From contig CP136064.1 in the NCBI GenBank assembly GCA_032622095.1, forward strand, positions 170,632,310-170,696,309: DNA of 64,000 nt. The letters run 5' to 3'. Origin of the DNA: Siphonodentalium dalli. Taxonomy: Eukaryota > Mollusca > Scaphopoda > Gadilida > Siphonodentaliidae. Shown piece after piece: positions 11,464 to 22,522 of this stretch. How positions within the stretch are numbered: the first letter of the stretch is position 1; every line of letters starts with the position of its first letter. The position numbers were made by a program, and so were the translations under genes. The notes beneath the pieces were generated by a model. It searched no databases, was not told the DNA's origin, and saw only the letters and a list, made by a program, of their open reading frames with translations.

Positions 11464-11832
11464 AGGAATCAGCCACCAGAAAAAGGTTCTAAAATATCGT
11501 TGCCAACCTTCAATCGCTGGGCAACAGGGGGAGTATTTGAATACAAGACTGAGAGAGCAGCAGATGGAAGGATATTGGTTTCTGAAGTCCGCTGCCGAAC
11601 TTGTAGGCGTTACTCAGACGAGATCTTACATCTGGCAGGCCATCGCTTCAAAGGGGAAGTGAAAAATTGTGTAGAGAATTATATGAAAGGGACAAGATTT
11701 GTCCACAAAGGGAATATAACCCGTCACTTAAGGTCAAAATTCCATTTACATGGAGTTGATCTCGGCAAGAAAGATTTCTATCTGACACCTATGTTTAACG
11801 CTGAGGAAAACAATACTTCAGATTATTGTTGA
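11464..11832 (+). CDS. Alternative terminal exon, BED/ZNF862-like zinc finger (copy 6)
   Basis: Phase-0 exon after TATGGTTTTCAG, 122 residues, stop TGA 11830-11832. Motifs: F-N-R-W-A-T-G-G-V-F-E-Y-K-T-E (P of W-P replaced by A), S-E-V-R-C-R-T-C-R-R-Y-S-D-E-I, Y-M-K-G-T-R-F-V and R-H-x5-H-L-H-G. It is the closest relative of copy 5. It is the last BED-like exon; every later exon is C2H2. Confidence 0.8.
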   Translation, partial: RNQPPEKGSKISLPTFNRWATGGVFEYKTERAADGRILVSEVRCRTCRRYSDEILHLAGHRFKGEVKNCVENYMKGTRFVHKGNITRHLRSKFHLHGVDLGKKDFYLTPMFNAEENNTSDYC

Positions 11833-12078
11833 TAGTTTCCATCCCTATTTTGAACTATTCTCTGAGGATGCTTTGATTTTGCTGAAGAAAAACTTGAGAT
11901 TTTTTTATGTTTTATAGGATGGTAAACATAGTGTATAATGTCCGGATTGACTGCTCGTCGTCCGTCCGCCTGTCTGTCTGTCCTTTTGTAAGGAAACTAA
12001 ACTAAAAAAGAAATAGAATCTATGTGAAGAAGTTTTATAATAAAAAAAACTTTCCAGAGAAGATGAGACCTACATTAA

Positions 12079-12171
12079 GCAGAATGAGGTCCTCAGAGAG
12101 TGAATTTGGTGATGCTAGCCCACTTTGTGGGATAGCATAACTAAATTCACCCTCTGGGGACCTCATTCTAC
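12079..12171. mobile_element. PAL2 palindromic element, copy 1
   Basis: About 93 bp palindrome: GCAGAATGAGGTCC, AGTGAATTTGGTGATGCTAG, then the inverted arm CACCCTCTGGGGACCTCATT. Seven copies lie in the window. Confidence 0.8.
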
Positions 12172-12215
12172 AAATGACAGGCACACTATTATATTAAAAC
12201 TCAGGCATGTCTCAT

Positions 12216-12434
12216 GTCAGTTATAAAATTATACATGTACTTGGGAATGGTAATATTATTCATTTGGAAGGATGTTTAGGTAATAAAGGCAGACGAAAAG
12301 CTAATACAAGTGCTGAAGGATTCATAATCTTTGGTGGGAAATATTCAGAGAATAAGTTCAACAAACAGCCTTATTATCCAAACATTTCCTATGGGAACTA
12401 CTCGTCAATGAGTATTTAGTAAAGAAAGAGTTAA
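12216..12434 (-). mobile_element. PB-B element, copy 2
   Basis: Inverted relative to copy 1: GGAAGGATGTTTAGG, GGTGGGAAATATTCAGA, GGGAACTACTCGTCAATG, ending AAAGAGTTAA. Confidence 0.65.
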
Positions 12435-13297
12435 ACACCAAACTTGATGCTTAATTGTATATAAAAATTGTTGACTACCATTTATTGGTAAATAATTTTT
12501 CCTATTTTAGTTCTAAAAATTTTAATTGGGAATTAACATTATTCATTTGTTGAGGAAGTTACAAACTTGTGGATATATAGCGTATGTCATTCATTAAATT
12601 TTCAGTTGTTGTGGTTGGAATTTTCCATAATCTTTAGTTGATAGCTACTTTCTACTAGTGGAGATCAAGTTCGGTTGCTATTAACTTATCGCTTTTGTTC
12701 ACTGAAGTAAGTCCATTATATGTTTTTAACATCCATGTCAGCTTATAATTTTATCCTGACATGAAATAAATTCAGCGACAACTGATCAGGGAGTATTTAT
12801 TTAACAAAACATGGGTGCAACTTTTCAGGCTTTGTGCTTTCTTCTATAACTTTTTCCATATTTAAATGTTCAATGAATAACTTAAAATTATTTGCTGTTC
12901 CTGCCTATTGATAAAAACAAACACCACAAAAGTATAATTTTTTGTGACATAAATTTTGCGAAGAAGATCTAAAAGATCTAACCTACTTTTTTCAGGCTTT
13001 TGTTTGCTATACATTTCGACTAGTCTTTTAGTCTTTATTAATGAGGTGATGGACTCAATGTGCTCCCTTTAAAATCTGATGGATAAATACCTATTTTCTG
13101 TTTCATGTATGGCAATGGCTTTAGAAATGATCTCTACTGATAACTGATAAGAGCAGTGTTATGTCACATTACAAGTAAATATCACATATTCAGGGTGAAA
13201 GAGAAGAAATCCTAATAAATGTTTGAAAATCATGAATTTCAACCACTGAATTCTGAGAAACTTGCCAAACTTATTTTTTTCTCTCTCTTGTCAACAG

Positions 13298-13498
13298 GGG
13301 AAGCTGAGGTGTTCACTCTGTTTGAGGGCATACACATCAACAAAAGCTTTTCAGGATCACATCATTCGCTATCACAAGAAACATAACTACAAGTGTGAAT
13401 GCGGATTAACGTTTCCGTTCAAATACGACCTGTATCGACATGTATCAAGAAGTGGGCATGGATATCAAAAAACAAAAGGGAACGGAGATTTATTATAA
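13298..13498 (+). CDS. Alternative terminal exon, two fingers with C-x1-C second knuckle (a)
   Basis: Phase-0 exon after TTGTCAACAG, starting GGG AAG CTG, 66 residues, stop TAA 13496-13498. Finger 1 (about residues 5-26) is C-x2-C-x12-H-x4-H. Finger 2 (about 33-52) reads Y-K-C-E-C-G, a C-x1-C pair, then x12-H-x5-H. The short knuckle is shared by the next two exons, so it is inherited, not a sequencing slip. Linker K-K-H-N. The polar tail has no known motif. Confidence 0.82.
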   Translation, partial: GKLRCSLCLRAYTSTKAFQDHIIRYHKKHNYKCECGLTFPFKYDLYRHVSRSGHGYQKTKGNGDLL

Positions 13499-13624
13499 AT
13501 AACATTCTGTATAATTCATCATAATTGTGTGGTTATTTAATAGAAAGAAATGACAAGATTGAAATTTTTTTGCTGACTTTAAATGCATCCAGAATCACAC
13601 TTATAATTTGTTAGATGTGGCAGG

Positions 13625-13846
13625 TACAGTAATGCCCAAAGTAATTGACCACTTAACCACAGCATAATTATGGGTAATTTTTCAGGATTTAGTCGGAAAT
13701 ATGGCTTGTTGCCATTCATCGGAAAGCTTTCGGCGAGAGCTTTCCGATGAATGGCAACAAGCCATATTTCCGACTAAATCTTGAAAAATTACCCATAATT
13801 CTGCTGTTGTTAAGTAAAGTGGTCAATTACTTTGGGCATTACTGTA
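13625..13846. mobile_element. PAL1 MITE, copy 3
   Basis: Full-length palindrome, TACAGTAATGCCCAAAG to CTTTGGGCATTACTGTA, with the GAAAGCTTTCGGCGAGAGC loop region. Confidence 0.85.
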
Positions 13847-14169
13847 GACATAGACGTTTTTTATAACTACCAGATTCGTACTGTGGTAGTCACTGCCTGT
13901 TCATTTGGTTTCTCTTATAAACCTCTATCACTGCACTTCATTAGTATGAAATTCTACATCTGCACATTATGGGGCATGGATAATATTATTCAATATTTGT
14001 GTCATCGAAAGACATTAGATTATTATAGGTACTATCCATATGTATCTGAAAGCTATTTACAATGTATTGACCTATGAAAGACAACCAGATCGGTCCTAAA
14101 ATAATTTTATTGCAATCCCAGGGCTTGAATTTTCAACCTGACCATAGGGCTACATTCAATATTTCAACT

Positions 14170-14376
14170 CTATATACTAAATATTCATAGTCGTTTGTTG
14201 AACTTATTTTCTGAAGATTTCCCATCAATGAATATGAATCATTCTGCTCTTGCATTATCTATTTCTCTGTCTGGCGACATCTTGTATTACCTAAACACCC
14301 CTCTAATTGAATAATACATTCTAATGTATGCTTTTATAACTGAGTGGGAGAATCTATTTAGTATAGATAGGGTTAA
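14170..14376 (+). mobile_element. PB-B element, copy 3
   Basis: CTAAATATTCATAGTCG at the left, GAGTGGGAGAATC and GGGTTAA at the right. The inner part is shortened and diverged. Confidence 0.55.
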
Positions 14377-14822
14377 ATTTTACTAAAATTCCCTACCTGT
14401 GTATCCGATGCTCTATCTCTTACCAGCTGTGTTTCCAACAACCAATTTCTATGAAACTCCTTTTCAGAGTCATACTGACATGCTGAATCGATCATTGTCT
14501 CGTCGAAATGTCATTTCCTGCAATCATGGTTCCCTCAAATTACGTCATACCTGTGTATCACTTTTATCTTGGAGCTACTAATAGTCCGTTCTGATTGGAG
14601 CCACTGACATGGAATCCCACAGTTCGGGAAATAGTCTATGAGAAGTAATCAGACCCACTATTTATATGGGCAGGTTTCAATTATTATTACCAAACACATA
14701 CAATTTGAAACATCTTGTATTGCAACTAATTCACAAATATGCTCCTTTTGTGGTGCTTATGTGAACATTTGTATGAAACTCTACCAAAGGTCTGAAAAGT
14801 GATATTTTTTCTCTTATCATAG

Positions 14823-15038
14823 GGCAAGCTGAGGTGTTCTCTCTGTTTGAGAGCATATGCATCAACAAGAGTGTTTCGGGAGCACATCGTTCGCTATCAC
14901 AAGAAACATAACTACAAATGTGAATGTGGAAAAACCTTTCCGTTCAAATACGACCTGTATCGGCATGAAATGAGAAGCTGTCATGGATCACAAAAATCAA
15001 AAAAAGGAAAATACAAAGAATTTTCTCCTGCATGTTGA
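14823..15038 (+). CDS. Alternative terminal exon, two fingers with C-x1-C second knuckle (b)
   Basis: Phase-0 exon after CTTATCATAG, starting GGC AAG CTG, 71 residues, stop TGA 15036-15038. It is very close to the exon at 13298: G-K-L-R-C-S-L-C-L-R-A-Y, K-K-H-N-Y-K-C-E-C-G and F-P-F-K-Y-D-L-Y-R-H are shared. Finger 1 is C-x2-C-x12-H-x4-H; finger 2 is C-x1-C-x12-H-x5-H. The in-frame TAG of the acceptor itself shows translation cannot come from upstream without splicing. The lysine-rich tail is longer than in copy a. Confidence 0.82.
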   Translation, partial: GKLRCSLCLRAYASTRVFREHIVRYHKKHNYKCECGKTFPFKYDLYRHEMRSCHGSQKSKKGKYKEFSPAC

Positions 15039-15488
15039 TGGTTTCAAGATATTAGCAAGATTCAGCTGTAACTTGTAACATGTGTACCATTGCCAACGAA
15101 AGTCTCCTGACTATTATTAAACGTGACCATTCTGCCTACGTATACAGTAATGCCCTAAATAATCGACTCCTTAACCAAAGCAGAATTATGGGTAATTTTC
15201 AGGATTTACCCAGTGACTCAGCCTGATCAATATTAGGCTTGGCCTGCGGCCTGACCTAATATTGATCTGACTTCGCCTCACATGACACCATATCCGACCA
15301 CTAAGCATCCCGTAACTTATAATATCCATCTGGTAATAAAAATAAAACCTGTCTGTACTGATTTGAAAAAAAAATCGCCCTTGACACAAAACATAAATTT
15401 TTGTTTTGGCCTAATGGCTTTAAATAGCCAGTCTGAGTCAATAGCAATAATATTTTCATCTTGAAAATTTTTATTTCTCTTACTGTAG
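15039..15488 (+). other. Short intron with half PAL1 and a hairpin
   Basis: PAL1 left half at 15143-15210. A stem-loop at about 15226-15274 has TCAATATTAGG and CCTAATATTGA arms. Ends in TTATTTCTCTTACTGTAG. Confidence 0.6.
15143..15210. mobile_element. PAL1 MITE, left arm only (copy 4)
   Basis: TACAGTAATGCCCTAAATAA through CAGGATTTA, then the homology stops. Confidence 0.7.
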
Positions 15489-15656
15489 GCGAAGCTGAAA
15501 TGTGGGCTGTGCTCCAGAACTTACACATCACGACAAGCATTCAAGAGGCACATCACTCGGTTTCACAGAAAGCATAAATTCAAATGTGAATGCGGGAAAA
15601 CATTCCCCTTCAAATATGAGCTATATCAACATAGAACAATGCGACATCGGAAATAG
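15489..15656 (+). CDS. Alternative terminal exon, two fingers with C-x1-C second knuckle (c)
   Basis: Phase-0 exon after CTCTTACTGTAG, starting GCG AAG CTG, 55 residues, stop TAG 15654-15656. Finger 1 is C-G-L-C-x12-H-x4-H and finger 2 is K-C-E-C-G-K-T-F-P-F-K-Y-E with H-x4-H, again a C-x1-C knuckle. It is the third member of the tandem group with 13298 and 14823 and has almost no tail (R-K after the last His). Confidence 0.8.
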   Translation, partial: AKLKCGLCSRTYTSRQAFKRHITRFHRKHKFKCECGKTFPFKYELYQHRTMRHRK

Positions 15657-17411
15657 GGAGGCATTCAGTTCTTGACATACATGTATCTTATATTTCTATG
15701 CCATAAACTTCAATACAAGTCACATCTGAATGTTTAAAGCCACATGGCAGTTTGTGCTCCAAAATACACCTTATAATGTTTTCTTTTGAATTTTCCCTGG
15801 TAATGAAATTGGTCAATTAATAACTGACCTACCTTTCTGAGCATTGTATGTCCCATTAGGACGCATTAAAGTCCTAAACAAATATATTGTGACATGTGTA
15901 TTCATTGAAATTCTGGATTTGAAAATGGAATAACATGTGACTTCCAGAAAAAGTATATTTCGTTATCTTAACATGAAACATTTAACAAACTTCACATGCT
16001 ACATTCTCTTTGATTTATTTGTCAAAATGATGTATTACCATAAATGGTTTAGAGCGGTGACAGATGTACCATGTTCTTCCCATGGTCTACATGTGCAGTT
16101 TTACGCAACAACCTTAAAAAGATTATATTGACATGATATCAAATTAATTTTCAGCATTATATTGACAAATTTGTTCGGAAATTTTCTGCGTATGTATGTT
16201 TTGAGAGCCCTCTATCCAAATTATGTATAGCATTGGGGTTTGAATAGGCCATGTCCATTTATTAAGTCTGAGATAGCTTAAAATAATTTTTGGACTATTC
16301 CACATGATCAAGTCCCTGGATAGATAGGATTGGTTTCATGATAAACAGATTTAATTTCTTAAACCGCAAAATATTTGTTTTGCTATATAAATAAAAATTC
16401 TATCCCAGATGATATATGTTTCAAAAGACCTTTTTATACTGGCATTGGCAATTTGGTCTATTTGAATTCATATTCAATGAGGTTCCCTGGGATACATGAT
16501 AACATATTGTGTTCCAAAAGTAGGTCTACCCCTTCAATGTTGGTATTAAGAATGATGCATCACTTCAACATCAAAATAGGTCAATGAGGAGTGTGAAATA
16601 CTTTTATACGAATTTATATCCCATGGAAAGACTAATTCACGTCATAGAATATATCACCACAGAAATATCTGACCTCTTTTTCTTCAGTATAAAGCAATAA
16701 AAGAGCATTCATTGCTAGTCTTTTTCTGATATGGTATTACATTACGGAGAATTTAACTTACTTCATTAAGGAAAATTGAAAAATGTCTGACTACAGTAAG
16801 CGTTTAGTACATTAAGACAGTATGTTTGTAATTGAGTACTTTTGTCGGCCTATTTTATCCCTCCTAATAAAGTATGGATACATAATTTAGAGCTTTAAAT
16901 GAGATATGTCCATAGATTGTAATAACATGTCCATAGATTGTAAGATGGTATCCACTGAGCTGAGCATGATTACGACTAAAAATATTCGAAGCTACCAAAC
17001 CTAATAAGCGCTGTTTCTGTTGTAAAGCACATCATTTCATGTCTTGATAATGATCTTGTGAGGAAAATACAGATAAATTATATACTTCATGCACAATTGC
17101 ATGTTTTTTGGATTAGAAAATATCTACAAGTTATAGAAATTTATCTGTCATCTGTAGTTTGTGCATCTGTAATTGGCATTGGTTGAGTATTTTATAGAGA
17201 GAAATCACTAAATTAAAATAAAATTTTCTGAAACAAATTTGTATAATCCCCCAATACATTTTAATCACAATATTGACTGAAAATCTTTTGAACTTATGTT
17301 GCTCTCCCAAAATATATACGATTATATTATATTATGTTTATATTGTTAGGTGTTCGAAATTAATGGTGTGCATTTAAAATAACTAAAATTCTCTGTTATT
17401 CTCATCGACAG
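15657..17411 (+). other. Intron without recognised elements
   Basis: A 22-base duplication (ATGTCCATAGATTGTAA) lies at about 16905-16945. Nothing else was recognised. Ends in TTATTCTCATCGACAG. Confidence 0.5.
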
Positions 17412-17606
17412 AAAATATGGTGCGAGCAATGTGGGCGTGGCTATACGAGTAGGAGGACTTTTCGTGAGCATAACTATCGTCACCACAGGCCCCGTAGCCA
17501 TATCTGTGAATTGTGCCAGAAGTCTTTCTTCTTCCAGTGGCAGCTTCGAAACCATCTGCGAGATAAGCATGATGCAGTGACGGTTGCTCCAACCGAGAAA
17601 AAATGA
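17412..17606 (+). CDS. Alternative terminal exon, two C2H2 fingers
   Basis: Phase-0 exon after CTCATCGACAG, starting AAA ATA TGG TGC, 64 residues, stop TGA 17604-17606. Finger 1 (about residues 4-25) C-E-Q-C-G-R-G-Y, H-x4-H; finger 2 (about 32-53) C-E-L-C-Q-K-S-F, H-x4-H. Finger 1 resembles the previous group (Y-T-S-R-x-x-F-R-E-H) but finger 2 has a normal C-x2-C. A bridge between groups 3 and 4. Confidence 0.8.
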   Translation, partial: KIWCEQCGRGYTSRRTFREHNYRHHRPRSHICELCQKSFFFQWQLRNHLRDKHDAVTVAPTEKK

Positions 17607-19265
17607 AAATTCTGTCTATATGTCTTTATTGTCCCCTGTAGCTATGTTTATGAATCTCTGGTATTTAAAGGGCGAATATGCCAATGTAAAAAAATTCCCA
17701 TTAATAACAATGATCTAATATCAATATTATATGGGAAAATAAGTAATTTGAGTCGAAGATGTCTTCTGTAAACATTGTGGTTAACAGGTTTAATCTTAAA
17801 ATCGAAGTTAGTATTTGATATAAATTTTATTTTGGCTTGGGCCTCGGGCCATAAAATAAATTACTAATTTTAGTGTGTAGGACGTAATCAAATTAATTTA
17901 CGGAAAGTGGATTGGGCAACAAGTGGGACATATGTTCTTGTAAAAAATTATGTTGATACTTCTCAATTTTCAATGTGATTTTTGTCAGTGCTAGTTCCTT
18001 TCAGTATTATAAAAATTCACCATCAGTTACATGAACTGTGCATTGGTGAAAACTTTGGATAATTACTGTTGTAATTTATAATAGACTTTTCAATTACTAC
18101 CACTGTAGTGGGTACAAGAGCAAAATCATACATGATAGACTCCAGGTCGCCGGAACTATTGTTAGGTCATTAGATTCCGGCAAACCAACATGGGGTGATG
18201 CTTTGTGTGAGAAAACTTTGAAATTTAACATTTAAAAAAAAAAGCAATTTCTTACATCTGGGGGGGGGGCTCAAATCCTGCTCAAAGAATCCTTAACAAA
18301 ATGCTAAAATGATTTTAAATATCTAAAATTAAATTCGTATACATGATGAAGGCATTCTTTCATTTAGGTTTTTTAGGAGACAATTCTAATTTTTTGGGCA
18401 CACCCTTTTCAGACTTGAATTTGGGGGAAATTTAAAGGTGTTTAAGAGAGTTTTAACTGAACCAAAGTTTCAGCTTACAATCTTTTACTTAAGAAATGAA
18501 TGTAGTTTGAGTGTTTTTTTAAGGGTATATTGCTGTGGCCATTGGGCACATTGTGTGAACTGCGTGCTCCAAATGCCACAGTGGTTAGTGTTATGTTGTG
18601 TTTTATTGGGATATGAAATGCATGACCTAATTGGCAGTTGACCAATCACCAAACTGGATTTGGTGTAACACACACTATAAATATAACCTCTAAAAGGCTC
18701 TCAAAACATCGGCAATGTGAATAGAAAGTTATTGAATTTTCCCCGATCAACTCTGATCAACTGAGAAATAATATTTTGTGTGAATGATACCATATTAGCA
18801 CGTATCACCTAAGATCATTTTCTGCTTCTCCAGGAGGCAAAACTTGACTCATAATACAGTATTTACCAGAATATTTATGTAAAGTGCTATAAACTCATGT
18901 TTTCTTTTGTTTTAATACCAAGATAGTAACTGTTCAAAGTCACCACAACTGATCATAATCAGCGTTATTAGTAATTTATAGTTATTTTCCATTCTAAAAA
19001 TGTAAACATTACTGTCTATTAAAGCTACGTATTTCAACATGCAGAACCTCATCACTGGAGGATTATTAATAATGAAAGCAAGATTAAATTCCTTCTATTT
19101 TTTCGCATTCTTTGTAATAAAGGTTTAAAAATGTGAAGATTTTTCAGTTGTGCTGACCACGAACGCCTACCGTAGCTTTAATTAAAGACAATTTGTATAT
19201 GATGTCCTGTGGTAATAGGGAGTACAGTCTGATTATTAACTAGCTGTTGATGAATCTGCTATCAG
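17607..19265 (+). other. Intron without recognised elements
   Basis: A short poly-G run lies near 18261-18269. An open frame at 18438-18641 has several Cys but no finger spacing. Ends in GATGAATCTGCTATCAG, a weak pyrimidine tract. Confidence 0.5.
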
Positions 19266-19565
19266 GACAAAAAGCCTTTTACATGCCGCGAATGCAGTGC
19301 TGTGTTTCTTAACAAGATGTCTTTGGAGCATCATGAACCCACTCATGGGAAGAAAATGTGTGAACGCTGTGGCAAGTCATTCACAAGTAACTTTGTTCTG
19401 GCCGCCCATCTTTTGAGTCATATGAAACAAACTGGGCGAGGATCATACCCCTGCGAAATATGTGGCAAAAAGTACTTTGTGAAGTCTGAGTTTATAAATC
19501 ACATCAAAGGCCACCTGGATGGTGATGAAGGGAAAAAGAAGAAAAAGTCATGCCTAGTATACTAG
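19266..19565 (+). CDS. Alternative terminal exon, three C2H2 fingers with basic tail
   Basis: Phase-0 exon after CTGCTATCAG, starting GAC AAA AAG, 99 residues, stop TAG 19563-19565. Fingers at about residues 7-27 (C-R-E-C, H-x3-H), 32-52 (C-E-R-C, H-x3-H) and 63-83 (C-E-I-C, H-x3-H). The lead K-P-F-T-C resembles the end of a classical linker. The tail has five consecutive Lys. The acceptor's weak pyrimidine tract is the poorest of the array, so exact entry is slightly less certain. Confidence 0.78.
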   Translation, partial: DKKPFTCRECSAVFLNKMSLEHHEPTHGKKMCERCGKSFTSNFVLAAHLLSHMKQTGRGSYPCEICGKKYFVKSEFINHIKGHLDGDEGKKKKKSCLVY

Positions 19566-19732
19566 AAAAACTAAGAACTGAAGAAAAAAATGTTCCTTTC
19601 TTTGAATTTGAATGCAATTTCCTCCTACATGTAAATTTCAAAGGCATATTTATCAAATAGTACCAGCAACATTCAATTGAATGAACATTTACTAGTATTG
19701 CCATCTGGTGTCTCAGCCGAGCATTCCATTAT

Positions 19733-19914
19733 TACTCTCAGGTGCCTAATAGTGTCAGCCCGATTATCAATTTTTGAGAACTCCAGACAATCACTATTAT
19801 TTGGCATTGAGACATAGAGTGAAATTGTCATCACTATTACATGTATTAATTTCAGCCTAAATCCTCACCCATTTCTGTTATCAGGCCATCATGATTATTA
19901 GGCACCTGAGAGTA
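19733..19914. mobile_element. 182 bp TA-flanked inverted-repeat element
   Basis: Ends TACTCTCAGGTGCCTAATA and TATTAGGCACCTGAGAGTA are perfect 19-base inverted copies that include a TA on each side. The size and TA site fit a Tc1/mariner-type MITE. One copy seen. Confidence 0.8.
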
Positions 19915-20059
19915 GGAATCAATTGTCTTTCTGCCTTTCATTTCCCACCCACCAGGAACAAACATCAGAGCCTATACAGAGGTGATACCATATTGTAACT
20001 GATGCTAAATGGTAGACAAGATACATTCAACCAAGTTTTATCTATCATATACTCTTTAT

Positions 20060-20971
20060 CAGGGATTCCGCTATACCGGCAGGGGGTCCCTTTGGCGGCC
20101 CCCGTTCCCCTAGCCAAGTTTTCCTCTGAGTTTTCCCCTGACGCATTCCCCTCCCAGGGCCCTTGAACCCCTTGTTTTAATGCAAACTCCTTGAAAACCC
20201 TGGAATTTCGTGTAACCGTAAAACCCTCAGTATATCGATTCGTAATATATAGCCGGAAACGATATATTTTGTGTACGATGCGAATGCGATATTTGTGACG
20301 TAACTCTACCAATGAAGCGTCATAGCTTCGTTCGTTACCAAGTATATATCTTTCCCGCCGATAGCAATACTCTCGAGTCAATTTCAATTGTGTGACCCCC
20401 ACCCCCCACCCAATGAAGCTTCATAGCTAACACTTTCCCGCCGATAGCAGCAATTCTTTTGAGGTAATTTCAATTGTGCGACCCCCAAATGATTGAATGC
20501 GACAACAAAATAGTTCCAAGCTTTTTAAACCAGTGTTTGTAGATCAAATTAATTTTTAAAAGACGAGTGAATGTTACTGTTGGTCATGAACTTCATGCGA
20601 ACAGTATAGTTGAATTTTAACTGGTACGAAATATCATAGTACATTTAATTATTCTACCCACTGGAAATAAAAAATAAATCTGAAGCTAGTCTCAGTTAAA
20701 AGTTCGTTTTTATTTCACTCAGTTCAATCACAATAATGTGGTTAATTGACTGACTGTTGTATCACATAAACGATGTAAATTGTTACATTTCTTGTTTTAA
20801 TTTTGAGAATGTATACATACCGGTACCAGAATTATAATCGTAATTCGCGTTCTGGGTGTGCTGGACAATGCATTTCTAGTGTTGTACTTTTCTAAATTTT
20901 CGAAGCAGGTGTTCGTGTTTTCCCCTATCTACAAACAGGCCCCATTCCCCTACCCCCTAGCGGAAACCCTG
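20060..20971. mobile_element. hAT-like non-autonomous element
   Basis: Left end CAGGGATTCCGCT and right end AGCGGAAACCCTG are inverted copies with one mismatch, flanked by TCTTTAT on both sides (7 of an expected 8 bases). CAGGG ends and about 8 bp target duplications are typical of hAT. Inside is an imperfect direct duplication (about 20310-20400 and 20409-20490). No transposase was recognised. Confidence 0.7.
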
Positions 20972-21506
20972 TCTTTATATAAATTTGAGCAATTAGACAT
21001 TGTGGTAATTGCACTAATTAAATCTAGACATTTCAACACATTTCATTTGTCTCCATTACTGCTCAATGAGACTGGAGGGTTCAGATTACTATGTTTTCAG
21101 ATTTTTGTAGTTTTGTACCAGGAACCAGTCTATTCCACAAGACATTGAGTGCACGCATATAAACATTATTATATATCAACATTGAGACGAAAGTTTGTTA
21201 TCAAAATGTACTTTTACTTTCATGAAGTAGAAAATTTGACTGTTGCCAAATTTCATGCATTAGACCGGTCCTTGCCCCAATCGAACCAGCTGCCTGATTC
21301 ATAGTAACCTGACTCGATAAGACTTTTGATATATTACATTACCTGTATAACATTTTTATTCAAAGTAAATATGAAATAATTGATGAATTTGTTTGAAGTT
21401 TTATTGAAGTAATAAAATATATTTTCCCTATTTACGAATTATCTCCATATTTCTCCGGTGGGGAACTTCCTCTGTAATGGTATCATCTTGTTAGTTGATT
21501 GGATTT

Positions 21507-21682
21507 TACAGTAATGCCCTAAATAACAGGAGAATTATGGGTAATTTTTCATGATTTATTCGGAAATATGGCTTATTGCCATTCATCGTGAAAGCTCACA
21601 AGCCATATTTCCGACTACATCCTGAAAAGTTACCCATAATTCTCCTGTTGTTAAGGAGTCGATTATTTAGGGCATTACTGTA
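21507..21682. mobile_element. PAL1 MITE, copy 5
   Basis: TACAGTAATGCCCTAAATAA to TTTAGGGCATTACTGTA with part of the left arm and the loop deleted. Confidence 0.8.
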
Positions 21683-21831
21683 TATTGTCTTCTGTAATCG
21701 TGACATTCTCATAGTGAAATTATTCTCAGTATTATAACTATTTTGTTCATAAATCATCGGAACAGTAGTAACTAGGTTTGGCAATAATTGTTTAAATGGC
21801 CTGCGACTGATTTAAGATAGCAGTGCTTAAG

Positions 21832-22048
21832 TACAGTAATGCTCTAATTAATCGACCCCTTAACCACAGCAGAATTATGGGTAACTTTTCAGGATTTAGT
21901 CGGAAATATGGCTTGTTGCCATTCATCGGAAAGCTCTCGGGGAGAGCTTTCCGATGAATGGCAACAAGCCATATTTCCGACTAAATCCTGAAAAGTTACC
22001 CATAATTCTGCTGTGTTTAAGGAGTCGATTAATTAGAGCATTACTGTA
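21832..22048. mobile_element. PAL1 MITE, copy 6, near-perfect palindrome
   Basis: TACAGTAATGCTCTAATTAA to TTAATTAGAGCATTACTGTA. The two arms match almost throughout around the loop CTCTCGGGGAGAG. Even the end variant GCTCT/AGAGC is paired in both arms. Confidence 0.88.
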
Positions 22049-22165
22049 TGTCAATTTTCTAGGATCAAAAATAGGTCTATATACACATGAAATACTGTTA
22101 TTTGGACTTCAATTTGGTCATTTAAATTAATTCTTATACACTGCAAACAATATAATCTATTATCA

Positions 22166-22250
22166 GAACATGGTCCCTCCGAATGAATAATAGATCATTG
22201 TGATGTGTAATTTTATAAATGAATGTGAGAATCCATTTGGCAAAGAAAAT
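22166..22250 (+). mobile_element. PB-B fragment
   Basis: Right part only: GAACATGGTCCCTCCGAATG, AATAATAGATCATT, GAGAATCCATTTGG. Confidence 0.5.
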
Positions 22251-22522
22251 GACTTATTCTATAGATTCAAAACAAGAAAAGTCATGATGTATATGCTTAG
22301 TTAAAGTTAGTTGCCATATGTGTTGGGGCTTGCATGTGTTGAAAATAGAATCTCTCCATTCAATGGGTCGGTTTTTGGATAAAACGAAATCGATGCATTG
22401 CAGCCATCTAAATGCCTTGGTGCTATCGCCTGTATTCCAATTTCAACACATCTCACAAACGCATCTTCGGTCATTTTAACATTCAATGTGCATCAAACCG
22501 GAATTTTGTGTGTCTGACATTT

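Larger units (their letters stand above)
11833..13297 (+). other. Intron at the change from BED-like to C2H2 exons
   Basis: Carries PAL2 (12079-12171) and PB-B (12216-12434) elements and a TCCGTCCGCC / CTGTCTGTC stretch near 11958-11982. Ends in CTTGTCAACAG. Confidence 0.6.
13499..14822 (+). other. Intron with PAL1 and PB-B elements
   Basis: PAL1 13625-13846 and PB-B 14170-14376; no coding signal otherwise. Ends in TTTTTTCTCTTATCATAG, one of the few TAG acceptors in the array. Confidence 0.6.

Noticed and set aside
18438..18641. Cys-rich open frame (C-C-G-H, H-C-V-N-C)
   Set aside because: Cys/His spacing does not fit C2H2 or BED fingers, and there is no convincing acceptor before it.
19965..20402. 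145-residue minus-strand open frame
   Set aside because: It crosses the border of the hAT-like element and is low in recognisable motifs; it does not look like a hAT transposase.
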